A stretch of 8,000 bases of DNA. Source: Rhodospirillaceae bacterium. GTDB lineage: Bacteria; Pseudomonadota; Alphaproteobacteria; Rhodospirillales_A; Casp-alpha2. The notes beneath the pieces were generated by a model, which had not been told where the DNA came from, made no database searches, and was given only the letters and a program-made list of their open reading frames with translations. Shown one piece after another: positions 1 to 5,185 of the stretch. Location: NCBI GenBank assembly GCA_003488105.1, contig DNMS01000408.1, positions 4,619-12,618 on the forward strand. Reading direction: 5' to 3'. Positions within the stretch are counted from its first letter, which is position 1. Each line of letters begins with the position of its first letter. A program made the translations under genes and the position numbers.

Positions 1-1
1 G

Positions 2-97
2 GCACCGCCCGAACCCGCCCCGGCACCCGAGCCCAGCGCGGAATCCGTCTGGCCGACCACGGAAAATGCACCGGCCACCGAGGGTGCCCAGGATTGA
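2..97 (+). CDS. C-terminal tail of an unidentified protein (partial)
   Basis: An open frame enters from the left edge and stops with TGA at 95-97. The 31 visible residues form a low-complexity tail rich in Pro, Ala and Glu, starting APPEPAPAPEPS and ending TEGAQD. Most third positions are G or C, as in the neighbouring genes. The stop lies 18 nt from the stop of the crotonase gene on the opposite strand, a normal convergent arrangement. Nothing in this fragment identifies a family; such tails are common on alphaproteobacterial membrane, secretion or regulatory proteins and carry no functional information. The minus strand is also open across this stretch but shows no convincing start, so the plus-strand reading is preferred with modest confidence. 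Confidence 0.4.
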   Translation, partial: APPEPAPAPEPSAESVWPTTENAPATEGAQD

Positions 98-115
98 TTC
101 CGCACCGGCGTTCCG

Positions 116-901
116 TCACCGTCCTTTGAAGACGGCGGCGCGTTTTTCGGCAAAGGCCTGCTCGGCCTCGCGGTGATCCTCGGAAAACCACAAGTCTTCC
201 AGAAGCGCCTCTCCGGCCGCCCGGCCCTCGCCGCGCGCGGCCGCGCGCGGCGCCTGTTTGGTCGCCGATACCGCCAGGGGCGCCGCCGGCATGGCGGTGA
301 GAAATCCCACGGCATGGTCCACGACGTCTTCGCCCACAGCCACCGCGTCGATCAGCCCCTGGTCCAGGGCTTCCCCGGCGGACAACTGCTCGCAGCTTAG
401 CAACATGCGTATGGCGCGGGCGTATCCCACCACATGCATCAGGCGCTCGGCGCCGTTCCAGCCGGGAATGATGCCGAGCCGCGCCTGCGGCAGGCCGATC
501 TTCGCATCCCCGGCCATGAACCGCAGATCGCAAGCCAAGGCCAGTTCCGCACCGCCGCCCAGGGCATAGCCGTTGATGGCCGCGATGACCGGCAGGGGAT
601 GGGCCTCGAACGCGTCGAGCAGACCGCGAACGACGCCGAAGGTCTCGGCCAGTTCCTCGGGCGAGGAAATGGCGCGATAGGCCTTCAAATCACCCCCGGT
701 GCAGAAGAAACGGTCACCGGCGCCGGTCACCACGATGCCGCGCAGGTCCGTCCTGCCGGCCGTGCCGTCCAGGGCGTCGCGCATGGCCTGGGCCGTGTCG
801 CGGGAAATCGAGTTCCCGGCCTGCTCACGGTCGATGGTGAGGATCAGGACACCGGCGCGTTCCGCCGCGCGGACCAGCGGCTCAGTCACGCTGGACGACA
901 T
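116..901 (-). CDS. Enoyl-CoA hydratase/isomerase (crotonase) family protein
   Basis: From the ATG at 901 the product is 261 residues, the usual crotonase length. The fold's signature segments are clear: FFCTGGDLKA (65-74) and GYALGGGAEL (111-120) supply the oxyanion-hole backbone amides (about T68 and G116) that hold the thioester carbonyl. E119 matches the first catalytic glutamate (Glu144 of rat hydratase). The second (Glu164, in the family motif PE-x-x-LG) is Q139 here, in LPQARLG, exactly 20 residues on as in the rat enzyme. The following IPGWNGAERL has Trp where many hydratases have Gly or Ala. A cytosolic acyl-CoA enzyme is therefore safe; simple 2-enoyl-CoA hydration is not, and isomerase, dehydratase or decarboxylase activity is possible. 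It is the last gene of the operon and overlaps the VOC gene's end by 20 nt. The frame extends upstream to a TTG at 919, and a GTG at 889 is a second alternative; neither has a better ribosome-binding site. Family call firm, reaction unknown. Confidence 0.9.
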   Translation of the reverse strand: MSSSVTEPLVRAAERAGVLILTIDREQAGNSISRDTAQAMRDALDGTAGRTDLRGIVVTGAGDRFFCTGGDLKAYRAISSPEELAETFGVVRGLLDAFEAHPLPVIAAINGYALGGGAELALACDLRFMAGDAKIGLPQARLGIIPGWNGAERLMHVVGYARAIRMLLSCEQLSAGEALDQGLIDAVAVGEDVVDHAVGFLTAMPAAPLAVSATKQAPRAAARGEGRAAGEALLEDLWFSEDHREAEQAFAEKRAAVFKGR

Positions 902-1811
902 GGAGCAGCAGTCCGCCAAGGCTTTTGGGATGGATGAACCCGATCAGCGCCCGCCGCGACCCCGGCCGCCCCACGGTATCAATCATGGTGCATCCGGCGT
1001 CGCCGAGGGCGGCCAGCGTCGCGTTGATGTCCGGTGACTTCAGGGCGACGTGGTGCAGGCCCTGGCCGCGAGATTCGATGTACTTGGTAATCGCCCCCTG
1101 GTCCTGCCGGGTCGTGCCGGATGCGCCATGGGCAATCTCCGCCCCGTGGGACGGATCGAAATTCTGCAGGAACTCCAACTCGCAGTCGCACGCCGTCAGA
1201 AAGGCGACACGCAGGCCGCCGACGGGCCGGGGCGGGCGGCTGTGATAGACGACGCCGTATTTGTCCGAAGTGAAGCTTTCGACCGTCGTCTGGACTTCCA
1301 TGTCCGTCTGCTGGCTCTCGATGGGCAGGCCGAGCGTATCGGTGAACACCGAGATGGCTTTCCGGTTGTCGGCGCTGGCGACGCCCAAATGGTCGATGCG
1401 CTCGATCCGGGGCGACGCCGACCTGTCGATGGTCAAGGGATCGACCAGACAGGTCCGGACCCCGACGGTGTCGTCCGGGTCCAGTTCAACATGGCGCCCG
1501 CCGGCCAGGCCCGGCCGGCCCGCGTCGCGCGCGGAAATGCCCGCCGCCGCAAGGCGCGCGGTGGTCCCGTCCAGGTCATCGACGGACAGGCCGATGTGAT
1601 GCACGCCGGTGCGGTCCGTTTCGTGGACGAAGGGGTCGCCCGGCTCGAACAGGGCGAGGGCCGCGTCGCCGACGGCGAACACCGGCACGGTATCGCCACC
1701 CAGGGCACAGTCGGTCCGCGCCAGCCCGAGCACACCCCCCAGTACTTCGCATGCGGCGGGGACATCGCGGGAAACCAGGGCAACATAGGAAAGGCTGGGA
1801 GATGAAGTCAT
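882..1811 (-). CDS. Two-domain VOC (glyoxalase/epimerase-like) protein; C-terminal half methylmalonyl-CoA epimerase-like
   Basis: The 309-residue product contains two vicinal-oxygen-chelate modules. Module 1 (about 7-125) begins LSYVALVSRD and includes GVHHIGLSVDDL; the first metal-ligand position is Tyr rather than His, and the closing strand (VRTCLV) lacks an acidic ligand, so this half is probably not a full metal site. Module 2 (about 135-308) begins RIDHLGVA with H141, continues with CELEFLQ (E211/E213) and GLHHVALKSPDI (H253/H254), and ends with GFIHPKSLGGLLLHVVQ. The GLHH and HPKS-x-GG motifs are typical of methylmalonyl-CoA epimerase, but the final ligand, Glu in that enzyme (LIEL), is H304 here. 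Classical epimerases are single-module proteins of about 130-150 residues. The start ATG overlaps the CoA-transferase stop (ATGA, 1808-1811) with a GAGGA element just upstream, so translation is probably coupled. It likely acts on a CoA ester made by that transferase. Epimerase, isomerase, lyase or dioxygenase are all possible; I do not call it Mce. Confidence 0.88.
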   Translation of the reverse strand: MTSSPSLSYVALVSRDVPAACEVLGGVLGLARTDCALGGDTVPVFAVGDAALALFEPGDPFVHETDRTGVHHIGLSVDDLDGTTARLAAAGISARDAGRPGLAGGRHVELDPDDTVGVRTCLVDPLTIDRSASPRIERIDHLGVASADNRKAISVFTDTLGLPIESQQTDMEVQTTVESFTSDKYGVVYHSRPPRPVGGLRVAFLTACDCELEFLQNFDPSHGAEIAHGASGTTRQDQGAITKYIESRGQGLHHVALKSPDINATLAALGDAGCTMIDTVGRPGSRRALIGFIHPKSLGGLLLHVVQRD

Positions 1812-3019
1812 GTCATCCTCGCTGTGCTGTTCTCGATCGATTTATCATTGATAAGCTGCTCGATGCGGTCCGGGGCGATCCCCCAATCCGCAAGAACCGC
1901 CGTGCTGTGTTCGCCCAGGGCCGGCGGCGCGAACCGCACGGTCTTCGGCCCGACCTCACCCAGGCGCAAGGGATTGGAAAGCAGGTTCAGGTCCCCAATG
2001 ACAGGATGGCTGATCGTTTCCACCATTCCCGCGTGCGCCACCTGGGGGTCGTTGAACATCTGCCCCAGGTCGTAGACGGGCCCGGCGGGAATGCCGGCTT
2101 CCATCAGCTCATGGGACCATTCGATCGCGGTCTTGGACGCCAGTTTCCCGTTCAACAAACCACGCAAGCGGGCCCTATTTCGGTCGCGTCCCGTGTTGTC
2201 GGCGAAGTCGGGATCGTCCACCAATTCGGAGAGCCCCAAGGTGTCGCAGAGCTTTTTCCACTGGGTCTGGTTGGCAGCGGCGATGTTGACAAGGGCATCC
2301 GAGGCCTGAAAGGCGCCGTAAGGGTAGATCACCGGATGTTCGTTGCCCATGCGGCCGGGAACGTCCCCCAGGCTCAGGTATCGTTGGCCCTGGACGCAGA
2401 GCATGCCGACGACAGAGGCCAGCAGCGAGGTATCGACCTTTTGCCCCTGCCCCGTCGCCGTGCGTTGATGGATGGCGGCGGTGATGCCCGTGGACAGCCA
2501 CATGCCCGACACAAGGTCGGCCAAGGGCACGCCCAGGCGCGTCGGCGCGCCGTCGGGTTCACCGGAAAGGCTCATCATGCCCGACATGCCCTGGGCGATC
2601 TGATCGAACCCGGGCCAGGTACCATAAGGCCCTTCGGAACCGAACCCCGTGATGGTGGCGTGGATCAGGCGCGGATTGTCCTGCTTTAGGCTGTCGTAAT
2701 CCAGGCCCAGCTTTTCGATGGTTCCCGGTTTGAAATTCTCAACCAGGACATCGGCTTCGCGGGCCAGGTCACGCAACACCGCCTGGCCACCATCACTGCG
2801 GAAATCCACGGCCAGGGACCGCTTGTTCCGGTTCACGGACAGGAAGAAACAGCCGATGCCGTGATCGAACGGCCCCCAGGCGCGGCACATGTCGCCCTCG
2901 CCCACCGGCTCCGCCTTCAGAACGTCCGCCCCCAGATCCCCCAGGATCATCGTGCAGAACGGACCGGACAGGGCCCGCGTCAGGTCGAGCACGCGGATTC
3001 CGTCCAAAGGTAGCGCCAT
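1808..3019 (-). CDS. CaiB/BaiF family (class III) CoA-transferase
   Basis: The 403-residue product has the usual family length. It opens with LDGIRVLDLTRALSGPFCTM and LGDLGADVLKAEP, the CoA-binding start of class III transferases, followed by NRNKRSLAVD (63-72), VENFKPGT (93-100), GFGSEGPY (125-132) and ADLVSGMW (167-174). In the last motif D168 aligns with the catalytic aspartate (Asp169) of formyl-CoA transferase, which forms a mixed anhydride during CoA transfer. Family enzymes are intertwined dimers in the cytosol and move CoA from a donor such as succinyl-CoA to a carboxylic acid. Overall feel is closer to dicarboxylate/hydroxyacid transferases (SUGCT-like) than to oxalate enzymes, but that is inference. 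The start at 3019 is chosen because GGGAGGGCGGA lies directly upstream; the longer frame to TTG 3100 would read through the promoter. It is the first gene of a three-gene operon, transcribed away from the GntR gene. Acceptor acid unknown. Confidence 0.93.
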   Translation of the reverse strand: MALPLDGIRVLDLTRALSGPFCTMILGDLGADVLKAEPVGEGDMCRAWGPFDHGIGCFFLSVNRNKRSLAVDFRSDGGQAVLRDLAREADVLVENFKPGTIEKLGLDYDSLKQDNPRLIHATITGFGSEGPYGTWPGFDQIAQGMSGMMSLSGEPDGAPTRLGVPLADLVSGMWLSTGITAAIHQRTATGQGQKVDTSLLASVVGMLCVQGQRYLSLGDVPGRMGNEHPVIYPYGAFQASDALVNIAAANQTQWKKLCDTLGLSELVDDPDFADNTGRDRNRARLRGLLNGKLASKTAIEWSHELMEAGIPAGPVYDLGQMFNDPQVAHAGMVETISHPVIGDLNLLSNPLRLGEVGPKTVRFAPPALGEHSTAVLADWGIAPDRIEQLINDKSIENSTARMT

Positions 3020-3072
3020 TCCGCCCTCCCAAGATCGTTGTTGCCCGCGTCTTTCGCGACAGGCTGACCGGG

Positions 3073-3100
3073 AATTTAATATTGTTAGACAATTAGTCAA
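3073..3100 (-). promoter_or_regulatory. Predicted sigma70-type promoter of the CoA-transferase operon
   Basis: On the minus strand TTGACT (3100-3095) matches the -35 consensus at five of six positions. After a 16-bp spacer, TAAATT (3078-3073) matches the -10 at four of six. Transcription would start near 3066, leaving a leader of about 47 nt before the ATG at 3019. The predicted operator fills most of the spacer. Moderate confidence because the -10 is imperfect. Confidence 0.45.
3081..3093. promoter_or_regulatory. Predicted GntR/FadR-type operator
   Basis: ATTGT-TAG-ACAAT is a perfect palindrome with 5-bp arms and a 3-bp centre. Its core TTGTTAGACAA (3082-3092) fits the FadR-subfamily consensus TNGTNNNACNA at every fixed position. 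It lies between the predicted -35 and -10 of the leftward promoter and overlaps the candidate -35 of the rightward one, which suits repression of both by the adjacent GntR regulator. Binding is inferred. Confidence 0.65.
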
Positions 3101-3108
3101 TTAGAAAA
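3085..3108. repeat. Three tandem 8-bp repeats in the divergent promoter
   Basis: Three contiguous octamers all start with TTAG: TTAGACAA (3085-3092), TTAGTCAA (3093-3100) and TTAGAAAA (3101-3108). The first forms most of the predicted operator and the second contains the leftward -35 on the other strand. They may be degenerate half-sites for the regulator or just an AT-rich microrepeat. Confidence 0.7.
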
Positions 3109-3116
3109 TATATAAT
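3086..3116 (+). promoter_or_regulatory. Predicted promoter of the GntR regulator
   Basis: TAGACA (3086-3091) is one mismatch from the -35 consensus. It is followed by TATATA (3109-3114, spacer 17) or by the perfect -10 TATAAT (3111-3116, spacer 19). Transcription would begin near 3121, giving a leader of about 35 nt. The -35 overlaps the predicted operator, so autoregulation is likely. Confidence 0.45.
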
Positions 3117-3156
3117 GCTTTCATAACGCTCGGCGGCGACCTATCAAGAGAACGAC

Positions 3157-3852
3157 ATGAGCAGCGCATCTGGCCCCACCGACTTTCCCCGCCCGGACCT
3201 ATTGCCGGAGCGGCTTGCCGAATGGATTTCAGGTGAAATCGTGGCCGGCCGCTTTCCGCCCGGCGAACGTCTCGTGGAACACGCCCTGTCGAAACGCTGC
3301 AATGTCAGTCGGGTGCCGCTGCGTGAGGCCCTGCGCATCGTGGCGGCCCAGGGACTGCTGATTCTGGAACCCCATCGGGGGGCCGTCGTCACGCCCCTGT
3401 CGGAAAGCGAATTGCGCGAACTGTTCGACCTGCGCATGGCGATCGAGGGCTTTGCCGCCGCCTCGGCGGCCCGGCAACAACCGGCGACGGCCTTCGCCGA
3501 TCTGCGCAAGATGAACGCGGACCTGGAAGAATTGATCCGGGCCGAGGATTACGACAGCTATTACGCCTTGGCGGCGGAATTCCATGATGCCCTGGTCGCC
3601 GCGGCGCAAAACGGCCTGCTGGTGGAAACCTACAACCGGGTAAAGATCCGTTTCCGGCGTTATCAGGTCGTGCTCGCCAACATCCCCCATCTGCCGCCCC
3701 GGTCCGTCGCCGAACACACGCGGATACTGGCCGCCATGGAAGCCGGCGACGCGGACGGCGCCCGCGCCCTCATCGAAGCGCACATCTGGGATCTGGTCGA
3801 TGCCTATGGCCAATCGGACGCGGGACGCCGGTTCTTTGATCAGGCGTCCTGA
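3157..3852 (+). CDS. GntR-family transcriptional regulator, FadR/FCD subgroup
   Basis: The 231-residue product has the standard two-part architecture. Residues about 15-80 are a winged helix-turn-helix: RLAEWISGEIVAGRFPPGERL, then SRVPLREALRIVAAQGLLIL and the wing HRGAVVTPL. Residues about 85-225 are an all-helical FCD effector domain starting ELRELFDLRMAIEGFAA. The FCD metal-site histidines are kept: H143 (EFHDAL), H187 (EHTRIL) and H209 (EAHIWD). The Asp/Asn usually four residues before the first His is A139 here, so the metal site may be altered. FCD regulators generally bind organic acids or acyl-CoA-type ligands and repress nearby catabolic genes. This one is divergent from the CoA-transferase operon and has a FadR-type operator in front of it, so it is the likely repressor of both. 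The start ATG has a weak AAGAGA element upstream. The effector is unknown. Confidence 0.93.
   Translation: MSSASGPTDFPRPDLLPERLAEWISGEIVAGRFPPGERLVEHALSKRCNVSRVPLREALRIVAAQGLLILEPHRGAVVTPLSESELRELFDLRMAIEGFAAASAARQQPATAFADLRKMNADLEELIRAEDYDSYYALAAEFHDALVAAAQNGLLVETYNRVKIRFRRYQVVLANIPHLPPRSVAEHTRILAAMEAGDADGARALIEAHIWDLVDAYGQSDAGRRFFDQAS
3823..3849. terminator. Possible bidirectional terminator hairpin at the convergent gene ends
   Basis: GGACGCC (3823-3829) and GGCGTCC (3843-3849) form a perfect 7-bp GC-rich stem with a 13-nt loop at the very end of the regulator gene, next to its TGA. It lies where transcripts from the regulator and the opposing aminotransferase meet. No U-run follows on either strand, and the stem lies in codons, so it may be chance or only an attenuating structure. 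Confidence 0.25.
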
Positions 3853-3864
3853 CCGGCCCGGCGG

Positions 3865-5145
3865 TTATTTCCCGTCTTCGGCCAGCTTGTTCAGGCAAGC
3901 CAGTTCGACGCAGGCGCAGACCACGTCCATGGCCTGGACCACTTCCTCCAGCGGCGGCAGGGTCGGCGCCAGGCGGATGTTGCGATCGTTGGGGTCCTTG
4001 CCATAAGGAAAGCACGACCCGGCGGGAGTCAGCTTGACCCCGGCCTCGCCGGCCAGGCGGATGACCTCCTTGGCGCAACCGTCGAGCACGTCCAGGCTGA
4101 CGAAATAGCCGCCCTTGGGTCTTGTCCAGGTCGCGATGCCCTTGCCCGCCAGATGCTTGGTCAGCGCGTCGTCCACGGCCTTGAACTTGGGCGCACAGAG
4201 CTTCGCGTGGCCGTCCATATGGGCCAGGATGCCGTCCATGTCCTTGAAGAACTTGACCTGACGCAACTGGGTGACCTTGTCCGGGCCGATCGTTTCGAAG
4301 AACAGATGGTCGAGGGCATCCTTGACGTTGGCCTTGGAGCCGGCGAACACGGCGATGCCCGCCCCCGCGTACGTGATCTTGGAGGTCGAGCCGAAGATGA
4401 ACGGCCGGTCCGGGCAGCCCGCCGCTTCGCAGACCGTCAGGATGTCGGCGACATCGTCTAACCCCTGCCCCAGATGATGCACGGCATAGGCGTTGTCCCA
4501 CAGGATGCGGAAATCGGGCGCCGCCGCTTTCATCTTAGCCAGGCGTTCGACGACGGCGTCCGAATAGGTCGCCCCCGTCGGGTTGGAATACTTGGGCACG
4601 CACCAGATGGCCTTGACCTTGGGGTCCTTGACCAGTTCCTCGACCGCATCCATATCCGGCCCGTCGTCCTTCATGTCGACGGACACCATGTTCAGGCCCA
4701 GTTCCTCGCAGATCGCGAAATGCCGGTCATAGCCCGGCACGGGACAGATCACCGTCGCCCCTTCGTCCCGCCACGGCCCCTTCCCGCCCACGACGCCGAA
4801 GGTCATGGCCCGGGCCAGCACGCCGTACATCATCTGCAGGGACGAATTGCCGCCGATCACGACCTGATCGGCGGGCACGCCCAGGTATTCGCCGAACAAC
4901 TTGCGGCAGGCAGGGGTGCCGGCAAGGCCCCCGTAATTGCGTAGGTCCGTGCCGTCGTCGTCGCGCACGTCCTCCGCCGTCACGTTGGTCAAGAGCGCGT
5001 CAGACAGGTCCAACTGCGCCGCCGACGGCTTGCCGCGGGTCATATCCAGGGCCAGATTACGGCCCCGAATATCGTCGTAGTGCCCCTTGGCCCGGTCGTG
5101 GGATTGGGCAAGGACGTCGCCGCCCGCCTGTGTCAGATCCGTCAT
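3865..5145 (-). CDS. Aspartate aminotransferase, Corynebacterium-type subgroup (PLP-dependent)
   Basis: From the ATG at 5145 the product is 426 residues. It transfers the amino group of aspartate to 2-oxoglutarate, giving oxaloacetate and glutamate, in the cytosol with PLP. Visible landmarks are LDMTRGKPSAAQLD (33-46), DGTDLRNYGG (64-73), GGNSSLQMM (98-106), CPVPGYDRHF (134-143), SNPTG (187-191), WDNAYAVHHL (216-225), STSKITYAGAG with the PLP lysine K256, and NIRLAPTLPP with the carboxylate-binding R391. These track closely with my memory of Corynebacterium glutamicum AspAT (RGKPSSEQLD, PVPGYDRHFSI, DNAYAVH, TSTSKITLAGAG), which defines a distinct subgroup rather than the AspC type. The start at 5145 has GGAGAG four bases upstream; ATG 5157 and TTG 5169 are poorly placed. 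It lies 40 nt after the aldehyde dehydrogenase and is probably co-transcribed. Substrate use outside aspartate is possible. Confidence 0.88.
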   Translation of the reverse strand: MTDLTQAGGDVLAQSHDRAKGHYDDIRGRNLALDMTRGKPSAAQLDLSDALLTNVTAEDVRDDDGTDLRNYGGLAGTPACRKLFGEYLGVPADQVVIGGNSSLQMMYGVLARAMTFGVVGGKGPWRDEGATVICPVPGYDRHFAICEELGLNMVSVDMKDDGPDMDAVEELVKDPKVKAIWCVPKYSNPTGATYSDAVVERLAKMKAAAPDFRILWDNAYAVHHLGQGLDDVADILTVCEAAGCPDRPFIFGSTSKITYAGAGIAVFAGSKANVKDALDHLFFETIGPDKVTQLRQVKFFKDMDGILAHMDGHAKLCAPKFKAVDDALTKHLAGKGIATWTRPKGGYFVSLDVLDGCAKEVIRLAGEAGVKLTPAGSCFPYGKDPNDRNIRLAPTLPPLEEVVQAMDVVCACVELACLNKLAEDGK

Positions 5146-5185
5146 GGGTCTCTCCATGCTCCGTCGCAAGAAGTCCGGGCGGGCC

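Larger units (their letters stand above)
3020..3156. promoter_or_regulatory. Divergent promoter region between the CoA-transferase operon and the GntR gene
   Basis: This 137-bp gap has an AT-rich core (about 3071-3120) that contrasts sharply with the GC-rich genes around it. It contains candidate promoters for both directions, a FadR-type operator and three tandem octamers, each listed separately. The two starts share it, so one bound regulator could control both transcripts. No leader peptide or riboswitch-like structure is visible. Confidence 0.75.

Noticed and set aside
119..135. Small inverted repeat CCGTC/GACGG at the end of the crotonase gene as a terminator
   Set aside because: A 5-bp stem inside codons without a following T-run is expected by chance in this GC-rich sequence.
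882..1811. Calling the VOC gene the housekeeping methylmalonyl-CoA epimerase, given prpE nearby
   Set aside because: It is twice the normal length, has an altered metal ligand, and is in a separate operon from prpE.
1751..2689. Plus-strand open frame (312 codons) opposite the CoA-transferase and VOC genes
   Set aside because: It crosses the junction of two well-supported minus-strand genes, shows no family motifs and has antisense-type composition.
3017..3100. Longer N-terminus for the CoA-transferase from a TTG at 3100
   Set aside because: The extra 27 residues are unlike the family, would be encoded across the predicted promoter, and the ATG at 3019 has an excellent ribosome-binding site.
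3770..4501. Minus-strand frame (243 codons) overlapping the aminotransferase in another frame
   Set aside because: It is an out-of-frame Arg/Gly/Pro-rich shadow of the aminotransferase and runs into the end of the opposing regulator gene.
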